Source: Burkholderia territorii (GTDB lineage: Bacteria; Pseudomonadota; Gammaproteobacteria; Burkholderiales; Burkholderiaceae). Taken from it: DNA of 64,000 bases. The stretch lies in contig NZ_CADFEJ010000003.1 in NCBI RefSeq assembly GCF_902833055.1, positions 434,001 through 498,000 on the forward strand, read 5' to 3'. This document shows positions 1 through 9,514 of the stretch, in pieces. The translations under genes were made by a program, and so were the position numbers. The notes beneath the pieces were generated by a model. It ran no database searches. It worked only from the letters and a program-made list of their open reading frames with translations, and had not been told where the DNA came from. The number at the start of each line of letters is the position of its first letter. Positions within the stretch are counted from its first letter, which is position 1.

Positions 1-291
1 GTTCCACGTATAGCCGTCGCCCATCGTCACGAAATCGCATTGCGCGACCGCGCCGAGGAAGTCGCGCTCTGACGTGTGCAGCGCACCCTTGATGAACTGC
101 ACGACGCCGAGCCGCATGCCGTGGCCCAGCACGCGCACGGCCATGCCGAACGCGGCCGTGCTCTTGCCCTTGCCGTTGCCCGTGTTGACGATCAGCAGGC
201 CCTTTTCCTGCGTGGCGGCAGCCTGCTTCTTTTCATGGCCGGCGCGGCGGCGTTCGGCCATCCGCTGATGGGATTCGGCATCGGTCTTCAT
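1..291 (-). CDS. cobO: Corrinoid adenosyltransferase CobO, N-terminal part
   Basis: Adds the upper adenosyl ligand to cob(I)yrinic acid a,c-diamide in the cytoplasm, using ATP. The 97 visible residues begin MKTDAESHQRMAERR and contain the P-loop GNGKGKSTAAFG around residues 37-48, followed by the family sequence FGMAVRVLGHG. The family is about 200 residues long, so roughly the C-terminal half lies beyond the left edge. It is the third gene of a leftward cobA-cobE-cobO unit, 34 bases after cobE. Sequence match and context agree. Confidence 0.9.
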   Translation of the reverse strand, partial: MKTDAESHQRMAERRRAGHEKKQAAATQEKGLLIVNTGNGKGKSTAAFGMAVRVLGHGMRLGVVQFIKGALHTSERDFLGAVAQCDFVTMGDGYTWN

Positions 292-325
292 CGGGAATCG
301 TCCTGTCGAAAGGGAAACAATGGGT

Positions 326-703
326 TCAGAGCGGGCCGGCGAGCGCGACCGTCACGCCGCCCAGGATGGATTTGGGACCAAGCAGCCGGCCCTGCGGCGC
401 CGCGAGCCGCGCGCACGGCTCGGCCACACCCGCGACGCCGAAACGCGCGAGCGCGGCAGCCGACGGGCCGCTCAATGCCGCGTCGGCACATTGCGCGAGC
501 CGCGCCGCGTCGAACGCGACGAGCGGCCAGCCGCGCCGTGCGCACAGCGTGCGCAGCGGCCGGGCCCGCACCTTGTCGGCGAGGGTCGCGACGACGGCCG
601 GTTCGGCGCCCGGGTAATGCGCCAGCGCCGCGCGGATCGCGGCATCGAGTTGCGCGGCCGTCACGCCCGCGCGAAAACCGATGCCGAGCGCGACGCGCAT
701 CAT
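326..703 (-). CDS. cobE: CobE / CbiG C-terminal-domain protein
   Basis: A 125-residue protein matching the stand-alone CobE/CbiG_C family, needed in the aerobic cobalamin pathway; the reaction assigned to the family is not settled. It starts MMRVALGIGFRAGVT (the family Gly-Ile-Gly-x-Arg pattern), carries an ADKVRARPL segment where homologues have the conserved KAD-type stretch, and ends with a GxxxxxGGVTVA tail. Its start overlaps the cobA stop by 4 bases, so the two are translationally coupled. A second, more diverged copy of this domain is inside the CobJ fusion at 14551-16278. Confidence 0.8.
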   Translation of the reverse strand: MMRVALGIGFRAGVTAAQLDAAIRAALAHYPGAEPAVVATLADKVRARPLRTLCARRGWPLVAFDAARLAQCADAALSGPSAAALARFGVAGVAEPCARLAAPQGRLLGPKSILGGVTVALAGPL

Positions 704-1449
704 GCGCGACCGCCGAGCGCCGCGCGCACGGCCGGATCGTCGGCGAGCGCCGCGACGCGGCCGATCACGACGATCGCGGGCGAACCGATACCGGTCGCGC
801 CCACGCGCTCGACGACGGTGTCGAGCGTCGCGAGCACGTGCCGCTGCCCGTCACGCGTCGCGTTCTCGATCGCCGCGCACGGCATGTCGCCGGGCACGCC
901 GCCGTCGCGCAGCGCGGCGACGATCGCGTCGAGCCGGCGTATGCCCATGTAGATCACGATCGTCATCCGCGTCGCGGCCAGCGCGCGCCAGTCGGGCTCG
1001 TCGGCCCCCGCGCCGTGACCGGTGACGAAGATCACGCCCTGCGCGTCGCCGCGATGCGTGACCGGAATGCCGAGCGCGGCCGGGGCCGCGATGCCGGCCG
1101 TGATGCCGTTCACGACCTCGACCGGGAAACCCGCCGCGCCGAGCGAAAGCAGCTCCTCGCCGCCGCGGCCGAACACGAACGGATCGCCGCCCTTGAGCCG
1201 TGCGACGCTGCGGCCCGCGCGCAGGTGCGCGAGCATCGCGGCGACGATCGCTTCCTGCGGCGTCGACGCATGGCCGCCGCGCTTGCCGACGTGCTCGATG
1301 CGCGCGTCGGCGCGCGCATGGCGCAACACGTCGGGATTCACGAGGTCGTCGACGAGCAGCACGTCGGCCGCGGCGATCGCGCGCACGGCCTTCAGCGTCA
1401 GCAGTTCGGCGTCGCCGGGGCCGGCGCCGACCAGCCACGCGCGGCTCAT
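700..1449 (-). CDS. cobA: Uroporphyrinogen-III C-methyltransferase CobA
   Basis: SAM-dependent enzyme that methylates uroporphyrinogen III at C2 and C7 to give precorrin-2, the entry step to corrinoids. The 249-residue protein has the tetrapyrrole-methylase signatures VGAGPGDAELLTLKA at residues 7-21 and GGDPFVFGRGGEE near 90-102, plus NGITAGIAAPAALGIP. The ORF is open further upstream, but ATG at 1449 gives the usual family N-terminus (MSRAWLVGAGPGD), and everything upstream belongs to the riboswitch leader. First gene of the leftward unit. Confidence 0.93.
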   Translation of the reverse strand: MSRAWLVGAGPGDAELLTLKAVRAIAAADVLLVDDLVNPDVLRHARADARIEHVGKRGGHASTPQEAIVAAMLAHLRAGRSVARLKGGDPFVFGRGGEELLSLGAAGFPVEVVNGITAGIAAPAALGIPVTHRGDAQGVIFVTGHGAGADEPDWRALAATRMTIVIYMGIRRLDAIVAALRDGGVPGDMPCAAIENATRDGQRHVLATLDTVVERVGATGIGSPAIVVIGRVAALADDPAVRAALGGRA

Positions 1450-1633
1450 CGGACGCGGCACGGCGCGCACCGTGTCGTGGCAGTGGAAAGGAGAGGGCGA
1501 GCGGCGCAGCGGCGGCCGGTGGACAGGCAAGGCATGATGGATCGGGCGAAGCCCGCGCGAACGCGGGCGGCAAGCGCACCTCATCCGTCCCCCGCGGATC
1601 GGGCGTTTCGGCGAGCGGCGGGCTCGCCCCTTG

Positions 1634-1810
1634 CGTCGGCCGGTATCCGGGCTGGCCGCTTGCCAGGCCGCAGCCTTCCCGCCCGTTGAAGGGCAGTGGC
1701 ATCGCGGGCGGCCTGGGCGCGTGCGGGGGGAACCGCGCGCGCGGGCGGCGTACCGTTGCGGGGACAGCACAGGCCGGGCGGACTTCCGCCTCCTGTTTCC
1801 CGTTTAACTG
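1634..1810 (-). promoter_or_regulatory. Cobalamin riboswitch upstream of cobA
   Basis: Read on the minus strand, the leader has the ordered B12 riboswitch elements: a GGGAAACAGG start, then CCCCGCAACGGTA (the B12-box core), then GGATACCGGCC near the 3' end. It lies about 185 bases before the cobA ATG and should repress cobA-cobE-cobO when adenosylcobalamin is abundant. Its 5' end matches the 5' end of the rightward riboswitch at 2024-2232. Limits are approximate. Confidence 0.9.
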
Positions 1811-1850
1811 CGTGCGCGCAATGCGCATGCGAGCACCGAACGCGGCGCAT

Positions 1851-1879
1851 ACGATAGCACAGCGCCCGGCCCGCGCGAA
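1851..1879 (-). promoter_or_regulatory. Possible sigma-70 promoter for the cobA unit
   Basis: On the minus strand TATCGT (1851-1856) follows TTCGCG (1874-1879) at a 17-base spacing, about 40 bases before the riboswitch. The -10 is acceptable and the -35 is poor, so this is a tentative placement. Confidence 0.35.
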
Positions 1880-1957
1880 CCCGCCACGCGGGCGTCGCAA
1901 GCACGCCAGGCACGATGCCGCGGCCGTGCCGCACGCGCCGCGGCGGCCCGTTTTGCC

Positions 1958-1986
1958 TTGACGCTCCCCGCACCGCCGCCTACACT
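1958..1986 (+). promoter_or_regulatory. Sigma-70 promoter for the Ni/Co permease-cobW-cobN unit
   Basis: TTGACG (1958-1963) and TACACT (1981-1986) are separated by exactly 17 bases and lie 38 bases before the rightward cobalamin riboswitch. This is the best match to a housekeeping promoter in the divergent region. Confidence 0.6.
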
Positions 1987-2023
1987 CGCACGCGTTTTGG
2001 TGCTCGCGCGCGCTGTTCCGGCG

Positions 2024-2232
2024 CGTGCAGTTAAACGGGAAACAGGGAGCCTGCCTGCACCGCAGTCGAGCCAACCTGTGCTGCCCCCGCAACGGTAAGC
2101 GAACGCATCGCCCATTGCGATGCAGCGCCGCTTCGCCGCATGCCTGCCGCATGCGGACGACCGCCACTGGATGCCGCGCATCCGGGAAGGCGAAGCGGCG
2201 TGTTCGTCAGCCCGGATACCGGCCAGAACGTG
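2024..2232 (+). promoter_or_regulatory. Cobalamin riboswitch upstream of the Ni/Co permease
   Basis: Begins with GTTAAACGGGAAACAGG-like sequence (CAGTTAAACGGGAAACAGG at 2028-2046), has GCTGCCCCCGCAACGGTAA near 2081-2099 and closes with AGCCCGGATACCGGCC near 2211-2226. These are the conserved parts of an adenosylcobalamin riboswitch in the right order. It precedes the permease start by about 200 bases and should make Co import and Co chelation B12-repressible. The long arm between the core and the 3' box folds as GC-rich hairpins. Confidence 0.92.
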
Positions 2233-2428
2233 GGGTTCAGCGCCGCGGGGAGGCGGCGCATCGTCCACGGCCGCACCACGCCCGACGCCCGAACGCTGCC
2301 CGCTTCCTCCGCCGACCCGCCAGCCGCAGCACGTGCGCGGGCGGGGGCGAGGAACGGCCAACGGTGCAGGCGGGGCCGGCGACGGCCGTGTTGGCATTCA
2401 TCATGTCGACCGTTCGCAAAGGAGCATC

Positions 2429-3487
2429 ATGCTCGACTCGTTCTTCCGTCTGTTCAACGACAGCTCATCCGGGCTGCGCGGCAAAATCGTCGCGATCTAT
2501 TCATTGCTCGTCGCATTCAACGTCGGCGCGTGGATCTGGGCCTTCGTCGCGTTTCGCGACCAGCCCGTGCTGCTGGGCACCGCGCTGCTCGCCTACGTGT
2601 TCGGCCTGCGCCACGCGGTCGACGCCGACCACATCGCCGCGATCGACAACGTCACGCGCAAGCTGATGCAGGAGGGCCGCAGCCCGCTCGGCGCGGGCCT
2701 GTTCTTCTCGCTCGGCCATTCGACGGTGGTGATCGTGATGTCGGTGGCCGTCGCGCTGACCGCGGCGTCGCTCGCGCGCTTCGAGAGCATGAAGACCTGG
2801 GGCGGCGTGATCAGCACGAGCGTATCGGCATTCTTCCTGCTCGTGCTCGCGGCCGCCAACCTGCTGATCCTGATTTCCGTCTACCGGACGTTTCGCGCGG
2901 CGCGCCGCGGCGAGACGATCGTCGACGCCGACCTCGACATGCTGATGAACCAGCGCGGCGTGCTGGCTCGCCTGTTCCGGCCGTTGTTCCGCCTCGTGTC
3001 GCGCAGCTGGCACCTGTATCCGGTCGGCTTCCTGTTCGGCTTCGGCTTCGATACCGCGACCGAAATCGCGTTGTTCGGCATCTCGGCCACGCAGGTGCAG
3101 GACGGCCTGTCGTTCTGGTCGGTGATGGCGCTGCCCGTGCTGTTCACCGCGGGCATGACGCTCGTCGACACGACCGACGGCATCCTGATGATGGGCGCGT
3201 ACCGCTGGGCATACGTGCGGCCGATCCGCAAGATCTACTACAACATGACGATCACGTTCGTGTCGGTGCTGGTGGCCGCGCTGATCGGCGGCATCGAGGT
3301 GCTCGCGCTGCTCGCGGACAAGCTGTCGCTGCAGGGGCCCGTGTGGGATTTCTCGACGATGGTCGCATCGCATTTCGGGATGCTCGGCTATGTCGTGATC
3401 GGCCTGTTCCTCGCGTGCTGGATCGTGTCGGCCACGATCTACCGCCTCAAACGCTACGACGAGATCGACGTGACGCTCTCGGCCTGA
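2429..3487 (+). CDS. hoxN: Nickel/cobalt permease, NiCoT (HoxN/NixA) family
   Basis: Inner-membrane secondary importer of Ni2+/Co2+. The 352-residue protein has about eight hydrophobic segments and the NiCoT signature HAVDADHIAAIDN (residues 64-76), whose His and Asp bind the metal, followed by the second motif region FFSLGHSTVV. ATG at 2429 follows an AAAGGAG ribosome-binding site. It is directly downstream of a cobalamin riboswitch and upstream of cobW/cobN, so cobalt is the likely substrate here (inference from context). Confidence 0.92.
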   Translation: MLDSFFRLFNDSSSGLRGKIVAIYSLLVAFNVGAWIWAFVAFRDQPVLLGTALLAYVFGLRHAVDADHIAAIDNVTRKLMQEGRSPLGAGLFFSLGHSTVVIVMSVAVALTAASLARFESMKTWGGVISTSVSAFFLLVLAAANLLILISVYRTFRAARRGETIVDADLDMLMNQRGVLARLFRPLFRLVSRSWHLYPVGFLFGFGFDTATEIALFGISATQVQDGLSFWSVMALPVLFTAGMTLVDTTDGILMMGAYRWAYVRPIRKIYYNMTITFVSVLVAALIGGIEVLALLADKLSLQGPVWDFSTMVASHFGMLGYVVIGLFLACWIVSATIYRLKRYDEIDVTLSA

Positions 3488-3512
3488 CTTCCATTTCGAC
3501 ACAGGATCCACC

Positions 3513-4601
3513 ATGACCTTACGCAAGCTGCCCGTCACGATCGTCACGGGCTTTCTCGGCAGCGGCAAGACCACGCTGATGCGCCATATCCTGCAGCACG
3601 CCGCAGGCCGCCGCATCGCGGTGATCGTCAACGAATTCGGCGAGCTCGGCATCGACGGCGAAATCCTCAAGGGCTGCGGCATCGGCTGCGAGGACGCGGA
3701 CGGCGCGCAGGGCGAGGCATCGGGCCAGCTGTACGAGCTCGCGAACGGCTGCCTGTGCTGCACCGTGCAGGAGGAGTTCTATCCGGTGATGGAAGCGCTC
3801 GTCGAGCGCCGCGCCGACATCGACCACGTGCTGATCGAGACGTCCGGCCTCGCGCTGCCGAAGCCGCTCGTGCAGGCGTTCAACTGGCCGTCGATCCGCA
3901 ACAGCTTCACGGTCGACGCGGTCGTGACCGTCGTCGACGCTCCGGCCGCCGCGAGCGGCCAGTTCGCCGAGAACCCGCAGGCCGTCGACGCGCAGCGCCG
4001 CGCCGATCCGAATCTCGACCACGAATCGCCGCTGCACGAACTGTTCGCCGACCAGCTGTCGTCCGCCGATCTCGTGATCGTGAACAAGGCCGACCTCGTC
4101 GCCGACGCGCAGTTCGCCGAGATCGAAGCCGCGATCCGCGAGGAAATCCCGCCGCAGGTGAAGATCGTGCGCGCCACCCGCGGCGAACTGGACGTCGCGA
4201 TGCTGCTCGGGCTCGAATCGGCGTCGGAGGAAACGATCCACCTGCGGCACGACCATCACGGCTCGGCCGACGACGGCGATCACGACCATCATCACGACGA
4301 TTTCGACTCGGTGGTGGTATCGGGCGATGCAGGCACGCGCGAGGCGACAATCGCCGCGCTGCAGCGTGTCGTCGAGACGCACACGATCTACCGCGCGAAA
4401 GGCTTCGCCGCGCTGCCCGATGCGCCGATGCGTCTGGTGATCCAGGGCGTCGGCCGGCGCTTCGACAGCTACTTCGACCGCCGCTGGCAGGACGGCGAGG
4501 CGCGTGAGAGCCGCTTCGTACTGATCGGCGAGGACCTCGACGCGGCCGCGCTGCAGCGCGCGTTCGACGCCGCGTGCGCGGCCGACCTGCAACAGGCGTA
4601 A
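3513..4601 (+). CDS. cobW: CobW GTPase, cobalt-handling metallochaperone
   Basis: G3E-family P-loop GTPase of the COG0523 group, thought to deliver Co2+ to the cobaltochelatase. The 362-residue protein has Walker A GFLGSGKTTL (residues 11-20), the metal-binding motif ELANGCLCCTVQEEF around residues 75-89, NKAD for guanine recognition near 190, and a His/Asp-rich linker (HDHHGSADDGDHDHHHDD) near 245-262 before the CobW_C domain. It sits 25 bases after the permease and 6 bases before cobN, in one operon. Confidence 0.95.
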   Translation: MTLRKLPVTIVTGFLGSGKTTLMRHILQHAAGRRIAVIVNEFGELGIDGEILKGCGIGCEDADGAQGEASGQLYELANGCLCCTVQEEFYPVMEALVERRADIDHVLIETSGLALPKPLVQAFNWPSIRNSFTVDAVVTVVDAPAAASGQFAENPQAVDAQRRADPNLDHESPLHELFADQLSSADLVIVNKADLVADAQFAEIEAAIREEIPPQVKIVRATRGELDVAMLLGLESASEETIHLRHDHHGSADDGDHDHHHDDFDSVVVSGDAGTREATIAALQRVVETHTIYRAKGFAALPDAPMRLVIQGVGRRFDSYFDRRWQDGEARESRFVLIGEDLDAAALQRAFDAACAADLQQA

Positions 4602-4607
4602 CGCGCA

Positions 4608-7600
4608 ATGCATCTGTTGCGCACCACGCCGGGCGGCTTCGTCGACGATACGCAGGGCGTCGTCCGGATCGACCAGCAGCCGGCCGACATCGTGATCCTG
4701 AGCTCGGCCGACACGACGCTGTCGCTGCTGGCCAGCGTCGTGCCGAAACTGCCTGCCGGCTTCCCGAGCGTGCGGCTTGCGAACGTCACGTTCCTGCGGC
4801 AGCCGGCGTCGGTCGACTTCTACGTCGACGACGTGCTGCGTCACGCGAAGACGGTCGTGATCGACCATCTCGGCGGGGAAGCATACTGGCCGTACGGGAT
4901 CGAGCAGGCCGTGTCGCTCGCGTCGAAGCGCAGGCAGCAGCTCGCGATGTTCTCGGGCGACCTGCAGGAAGATCCGAACCTCGTCGCGAAAAGCACGGTC
5001 GCGCCGGATCTGTGCCGGCTGTGGTGGCGCTATCTGCGCGAAGGCGGGATGCACAACGCCGAAGCGCTGCTGCGCAGCATCGCGTTTCATACGCTCGGTT
5101 TCGGCGATGAACCCGAGCCGCCGCGCCCGCTGCCGGCCGCTGCGCTGTATCACCCGGTGCGCGACCCGGCGAGCATCGACGACTGGCGTTCGCGCTGGAC
5201 GCCCGGCGCACCCGTCGTCGCGATCCTGTTCTATCGCGCGCACTGGCAGGCCGCGAACACCGCCGTGTTCGACGCGCTGGCCGATGCGCTCGTGCGCGAA
5301 GGGCTCAATCCGCTGCCGATCGCGGTCACGTCGTTGAAGGATGCGGTGAGCCGCGAGGTCATCACGCAACTGTGCGACACGCACCGCGTCGCGCTCGTGC
5401 TGAACACCACCGCGTTCGCGGCCGGCGCGATCGACAGCCCGGAACCCGACGTGCTCGCCGGCGATGCACCGGTGCTGCAGGTGATCCTGTCCGGCGGCAA
5501 TCGCGACGCGTGGGTGGCCGACAACCAGGGGCTGCACGCGCGCGACATCGCAATGCACATCGCGTTGCCCGAGGTCGACGGGCGCATCGTCACGCGCGCG
5601 GTCAGTTTCAAGGGGCTCGCGTATCGTTGTCCGCACACCGAAGTCGACGTCGTGCGCTATCAGCCGGATGCCGAGCGGATCGCGTTCGTCGCGGCGCTCG
5701 CGCGCGGCTGGTGCCGGCTGCGCACGCTCGACAACGCCGACAAGCGCATCGCGCTGATCCTCGCGAACTATCCGCAAAGCGAAGGGCGGATCGGCAACGG
5801 CGTCGGGCTCGACACGCCGGCGTCCGCGCTGCGCGTGCTGGCCGCGTTGCGCGATGCCGGCTATGCCGTGGCCGACCTGCCGGCCGATGGCGACGCGCTG
5901 ATCGCGCGGCTCACCGAAGGCGTGACCAACGATCCTGCCGTGCGCGCGTTGCGCCCCGCGTTCCAGAGCTTCGCACTGGCCGATTACGTCGCACGTTTCG
6001 CGCAGCTGCCGGCCGCCGTGCGCGACGCGCTGAACGCGCGCTGGGGCCCGCCCGAAGCGGACCCGACGCTGCGGCAGGAGCGCTTCACGATCGCCGGCTG
6101 GCGTGCGGGCAACGTGTTCGTCGGCATCCAGCCGTCGCGCTCGCGCGGCGAGAACGACTACGCGAGCTACCACGATGCCGAGCTCGTGCCGCCGCACGCG
6201 TATCTCGCGTTCTATTTCTGGCTGCGCGATGCGTTCGGCATCGACGCGGTCATTCACCTCGGCAAGCACGGCAACCTCGAATGGCTGCCGGGCAAGAGCG
6301 TCGCGCTGTCCGATGCGTGCTGGCCGGACCTGACGCTCGGGCCGCTGCCGCATCTGTATCCGTTCATCGTCAACGATCCGGGCGAGGGCAGCCAGGCGAA
6401 GCGCCGCGCGCAGGCGGTGATCGTCGATCACCTGATGCCGCCGCTCACGCGTGCGGAAAACTACGGCCCGCTGCAGGATCTCGAACGGCAGGTCGACGAA
6501 TACTACGAAGCGCTGATGGTCGATGCGCGGCGCGCGAAGCTGCTGCGCAAGACGATCCTTGCGACGATCGCCGAACACCGTCTGCACGACGAACTGAGCG
6601 TTTCGCCGCCGCGCGATGCGGGCGACGAGGATGCGCTGCTCACGCGCGTCGACGCATGGCTGTGCGAATTGAAGGAAGCGCAGATTCGCGACGGGCTGCA
6701 CGTATTCGGCGTGTCGCCCACCGACCGTCAGCGGCGTGACACGCTGCTCGCGCTCGCCCGTTTTCCGGTCGGCGACGGCAAGGGAGAACGCGCGGGGCTG
6801 ATCGGCGCGCTTGCGGGCGATCTCGCGCTCGGCGACGATTTCGATCCGCTCGCGGCCGACTGGGCCGCACCGTGGACAGGTCCGCGGCCGGCCGTTCTTC
6901 AGGCGCTCGACGCGTCGCCGTGGCGCCATGCCGGCGACACGCGCGAGCGGCTCGAACGACTCGCGCAGCATTGGCTCGACGGGCTGTGCGCGGCTGCTTC
7001 CGGCGCGCCCGGCGCCGATGCGGGCCCAACGCCGCCGGGCGACTGGCCGCGCACGCTCGCGGTGCTCGAACGCGTGCGCTCGACGCTTCTGCCGGCGCTC
7101 GACGCGTGCGGCGGCGAGGAACTGCGCCAGCTGCTGCGCGGGCTCGACGGCCGTTTCGTGCCGCCGGGGCCGAGCGGCTCGCCGTCGCGCGGCCGGCCCG
7201 ACGTGCTGCCGACGGGCCGCAACTTCTATTCGGTCGATACGCGCGCGGTGCCGACGCAGGCCGCATGGTCGCTCGGGCTGAAATCCGCGCAGCAGCTGAT
7301 CGAACGCCATCTGCAGGATCACGGCGACTATCCGCGCGCGATCGGCCTGTCGGTGTGGGGGACGGCCACGATGCGCACCGGCGGCGACGATATCGCGCAG
7401 GCATTCGCGCTGCTCGGCGTGCGGCCGAAATGGGCGCACGGCAGCTATCGCGTGACCGACTTCGAGATCCTGCCGATCGAGATCTTCGACCGGCCGCGCA
7501 TCGACGTGACGCTGCGCGTGTCGGGCTTCTTCCGCGACGCCTTCCCGAACCTGATGCACCTGTTCGACGCGGCCGTGCAGGCCGTTGCCGCGCTGGACGA

Positions 7601-8423
7601 GCCCGAGGCGCTGAACCCGATCCGCGCGCGCGTCGAGCGCGAACGCGCGAAATGGATCGAGCAGGGCGTGGCGCCGGACGAGGCGCGGCGTCGTGCCGGC
7701 TGGCGCGTGTTCGGCGCGCGGCCGGGCAGCTACGGCGCGGGCCTGCAGGACCTGATCGACCAGCGCCGCTGGCAGACCGACGCCGATCTCGCCGCCGCGT
7801 ACCGCCAGTGGGGCGGCCACGCGTACGCGCAGAACAGCGCCGGCGACGCCGCGGCCGACGTGTTCGGCGAACGGCTCGCGACGATCGACGTCGTCGTGCA
7901 GAACCAGGACAGCCGCGAACACGACATCCTCGATTCGAACGACTACTACCAGTTCCAGGGCGGGATGGCGGCTGCCGTGCGCCACCTGTCCGGGCAGCAG
8001 CCGAGCATCTACCACGGCGACCATGCGAACCCGGTCGCGCCGAAGATGCGCACGCTGCGCGAGGAAATCGCGCGCGTGATCCGCTCGCGCGTCGTCAACC
8101 CGAAGTGGCTCGACGGCGTGAAGCGCCACGGCTACAAGGGCGCGGCGGAAATGGCCGCGACCGTCGACTATCTGTACGGCTATGACGCGACCGCGCGCGT
8201 GCTGTCGGATCACCAGTACGCGCTCGTCGCCGACGCGTATCTGTTCGACGACGACACGCGCGCGTTCCTCGAACGACACAACCCGAAGGCGCTGCACGGC
8301 ATCTGCGAGCGCTTCGTCGAAGCGATGCAGCGCGGGCTTTGGCAGCAGCCGGGCGAGTATCGCGAGCGCATCGAAGCGGTCTGGCTCGACAGCGAACAAC
8401 TTCAGGAAGGAGGACGGCGATGA
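4608..8423 (+). CDS. cobN: Cobaltochelatase large subunit CobN
   Basis: Large subunit of the ATP-dependent chelatase that inserts Co2+ into hydrogenobyrinic acid a,c-diamide. At 1271 residues it has the normal CobN length, and shows family sequences such as HLGKHGNLEWLPGKSVALSD near residue 550 and QNQDSREHDILDSNDYYQFQ near 1095-1115. Its stop overlaps the start of the AAA subunit by 4 bases (ATGA). The usual alphaproteobacterial CobS/CobT partners are absent; Mg-chelatase-like subunits follow instead. Confidence 0.96.
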   Translation: MHLLRTTPGGFVDDTQGVVRIDQQPADIVILSSADTTLSLLASVVPKLPAGFPSVRLANVTFLRQPASVDFYVDDVLRHAKTVVIDHLGGEAYWPYGIEQAVSLASKRRQQLAMFSGDLQEDPNLVAKSTVAPDLCRLWWRYLREGGMHNAEALLRSIAFHTLGFGDEPEPPRPLPAAALYHPVRDPASIDDWRSRWTPGAPVVAILFYRAHWQAANTAVFDALADALVREGLNPLPIAVTSLKDAVSREVITQLCDTHRVALVLNTTAFAAGAIDSPEPDVLAGDAPVLQVILSGGNRDAWVADNQGLHARDIAMHIALPEVDGRIVTRAVSFKGLAYRCPHTEVDVVRYQPDAERIAFVAALARGWCRLRTLDNADKRIALILANYPQSEGRIGNGVGLDTPASALRVLAALRDAGYAVADLPADGDALIARLTEGVTNDPAVRALRPAFQSFALADYVARFAQLPAAVRDALNARWGPPEADPTLRQERFTIAGWRAGNVFVGIQPSRSRGENDYASYHDAELVPPHAYLAFYFWLRDAFGIDAVIHLGKHGNLEWLPGKSVALSDACWPDLTLGPLPHLYPFIVNDPGEGSQAKRRAQAVIVDHLMPPLTRAENYGPLQDLERQVDEYYEALMVDARRAKLLRKTILATIAEHRLHDELSVSPPRDAGDEDALLTRVDAWLCELKEAQIRDGLHVFGVSPTDRQRRDTLLALARFPVGDGKGERAGLIGALAGDLALGDDFDPLAADWAAPWTGPRPAVLQALDASPWRHAGDTRERLERLAQHWLDGLCAAASGAPGADAGPTPPGDWPRTLAVLERVRSTLLPALDACGGEELRQLLRGLDGRFVPPGPSGSPSRGRPDVLPTGRNFYSVDTRAVPTQAAWSLGLKSAQQLIERHLQDHGDYPRAIGLSVWGTATMRTGGDDIAQAFALLGVRPKWAHGSYRVTDFEILPIEIFDRPRIDVTLRVSGFFRDAFPNLMHLFDAAVQAVAALDEPEALNPIRARVERERAKWIEQGVAPDEARRRAGWRVFGARPGSYGAGLQDLIDQRRWQTDADLAAAYRQWGGHAYAQNSAGDAAADVFGERLATIDVVVQNQDSREHDILDSNDYYQFQGGMAAAVRHLSGQQPSIYHGDHANPVAPKMRTLREEIARVIRSRVVNPKWLDGVKRHGYKGAAEMAATVDYLYGYDATARVLSDHQYALVADAYLFDDDTRAFLERHNPKALHGICERFVEAMQRGLWQQPGEYRERIEAVWLDSEQLQEGGRR

Positions 8424-9514
8424 CCGATCCGACGACGCATCGCGCGCGCGCGGTGTTCCCGTTCGCGGCGCTCGTCGCGCAACAGCCGCTGCAGCAGGCG
8501 CTGCTGCTCGCGGCGATCGACCCGTCGCTCGGCGGCGTGCTCGTCAGCGGGCCGCGCGGCACCGCGAAATCGACCGCCGCGCGCGCGCTCGCCGAACTGC
8601 TGCCCGAAGGCGCATTCGTCACGCTGCCGCTGTCGGCGAGCGACGAGCAGGTCACCGGCACGCTCGATCTCGCCCATGCGCTCGCCGAAAACGGCGTGCG
8701 CTTCCGGCCCGGCCTGCTTGCGCGCGCGCATCGCGGCGTGCTGTACGTCGACGAGGTGAACCTGCTTGCCGACGGTCTCGTCGATACGCTGCTCGACGTT
8801 GCCGCGAGCGGCGTGAACGTGGTCGAGCGCGATGGCGTGTCGCATGCGCACGACGCGCGTTTCGTGCTGGTCGGCACGATGAATCCCGAGGAAGGCGAAC
8901 TGCGCCCGCAACTGCTCGACCGCTTCGGGCTGATGGTCGAGCTCGAGAACTGTTTCGACGCCGCGCAGCGCGAGCAGATCGTGAAGGCGCGCCTCGCGTT
9001 CGATCTCGACCCGGACGCGTTTCGCGCACGCCACGCGAGCGCGCAACGCGCACTCGGCGATGCGATCCACGCGGCGCGGGCACGGTTGCCGGCGCTCGAT
9101 TTCGACGACGCGGTTCACGCGCGCGTCAGCGCGCTGTGCATCGCTGCCGCCGTCGACGGCCTGCGCGCCGACCTCGTGATGCTGCGCGCCGCGCGCGCAC
9201 TCGCGGCGCTGGAGCAAGCCGAAGCGGTGACGGTGTCGCACGTCGAGCGCGTGGCGGACGCGGTTTTGCGGCATCGGCGCCACGCCGGTACGCCGCCGTC
9301 GTCAGGGGCGTCGCAGTCGCAGTCGAACGCCGAAGGCGTCGGCAACCGCGACGGCCGAACGCCGCCGGACATCAGCCGGCAGCCCGATCGTTCGCCGGAC
9401 GCCGCACGTGGCGATGCGGCGGCGTCGCAAGGCGACTGGGGCTACCTGCCGCCCGAGCCGGCCGGATTGCGTGACGTGAAGAGCGTGGTGCCGCTGCCGC
9501 TAAAAAAACGCTGA
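8420..9514 (+). CDS. AAA+ chelatase subunit (ChlI/BchI-like), short product of a ChlD-type gene
   Basis: AAA+ ATPase that would act with CobN in cobalt insertion. The 364-residue product has a Walker A of Mg-chelatase type, GPRGTAKSTAAR (residues 43-54), Walker B-like VLYVDEVNLL near 108-117, the sensor stretch GTMNPEEGELRPQLLDRFGL near 152-171, and a Ser/Pro/Asp-rich linker at the C-terminus. ATG at 8420 follows AAGGAGG and overlaps cobN. The 0-frame ends at TGA 9512-9514, directly after an A7 run; a -1 shift there would continue into the VWA frame and give a ChlD-like protein of about 590 residues. Confidence 0.9.
   Translation: MTDPTTHRARAVFPFAALVAQQPLQQALLLAAIDPSLGGVLVSGPRGTAKSTAARALAELLPEGAFVTLPLSASDEQVTGTLDLAHALAENGVRFRPGLLARAHRGVLYVDEVNLLADGLVDTLLDVAASGVNVVERDGVSHAHDARFVLVGTMNPEEGELRPQLLDRFGLMVELENCFDAAQREQIVKARLAFDLDPDAFRARHASAQRALGDAIHAARARLPALDFDDAVHARVSALCIAAAVDGLRADLVMLRAARALAALEQAEAVTVSHVERVADAVLRHRRHAGTPPSSGASQSQSNAEGVGNRDGRTPPDISRQPDRSPDAARGDAAASQGDWGYLPPEPAGLRDVKSVVPLPLKKR

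Noticed and set aside
3519..8399. A 1626-codon open frame on the minus strand
   Set aside because: It lies antisense to cobW and cobN, is rich in Arg, Ala, Asp and Val with no domain, and results from high G/C at third positions of the true genes.
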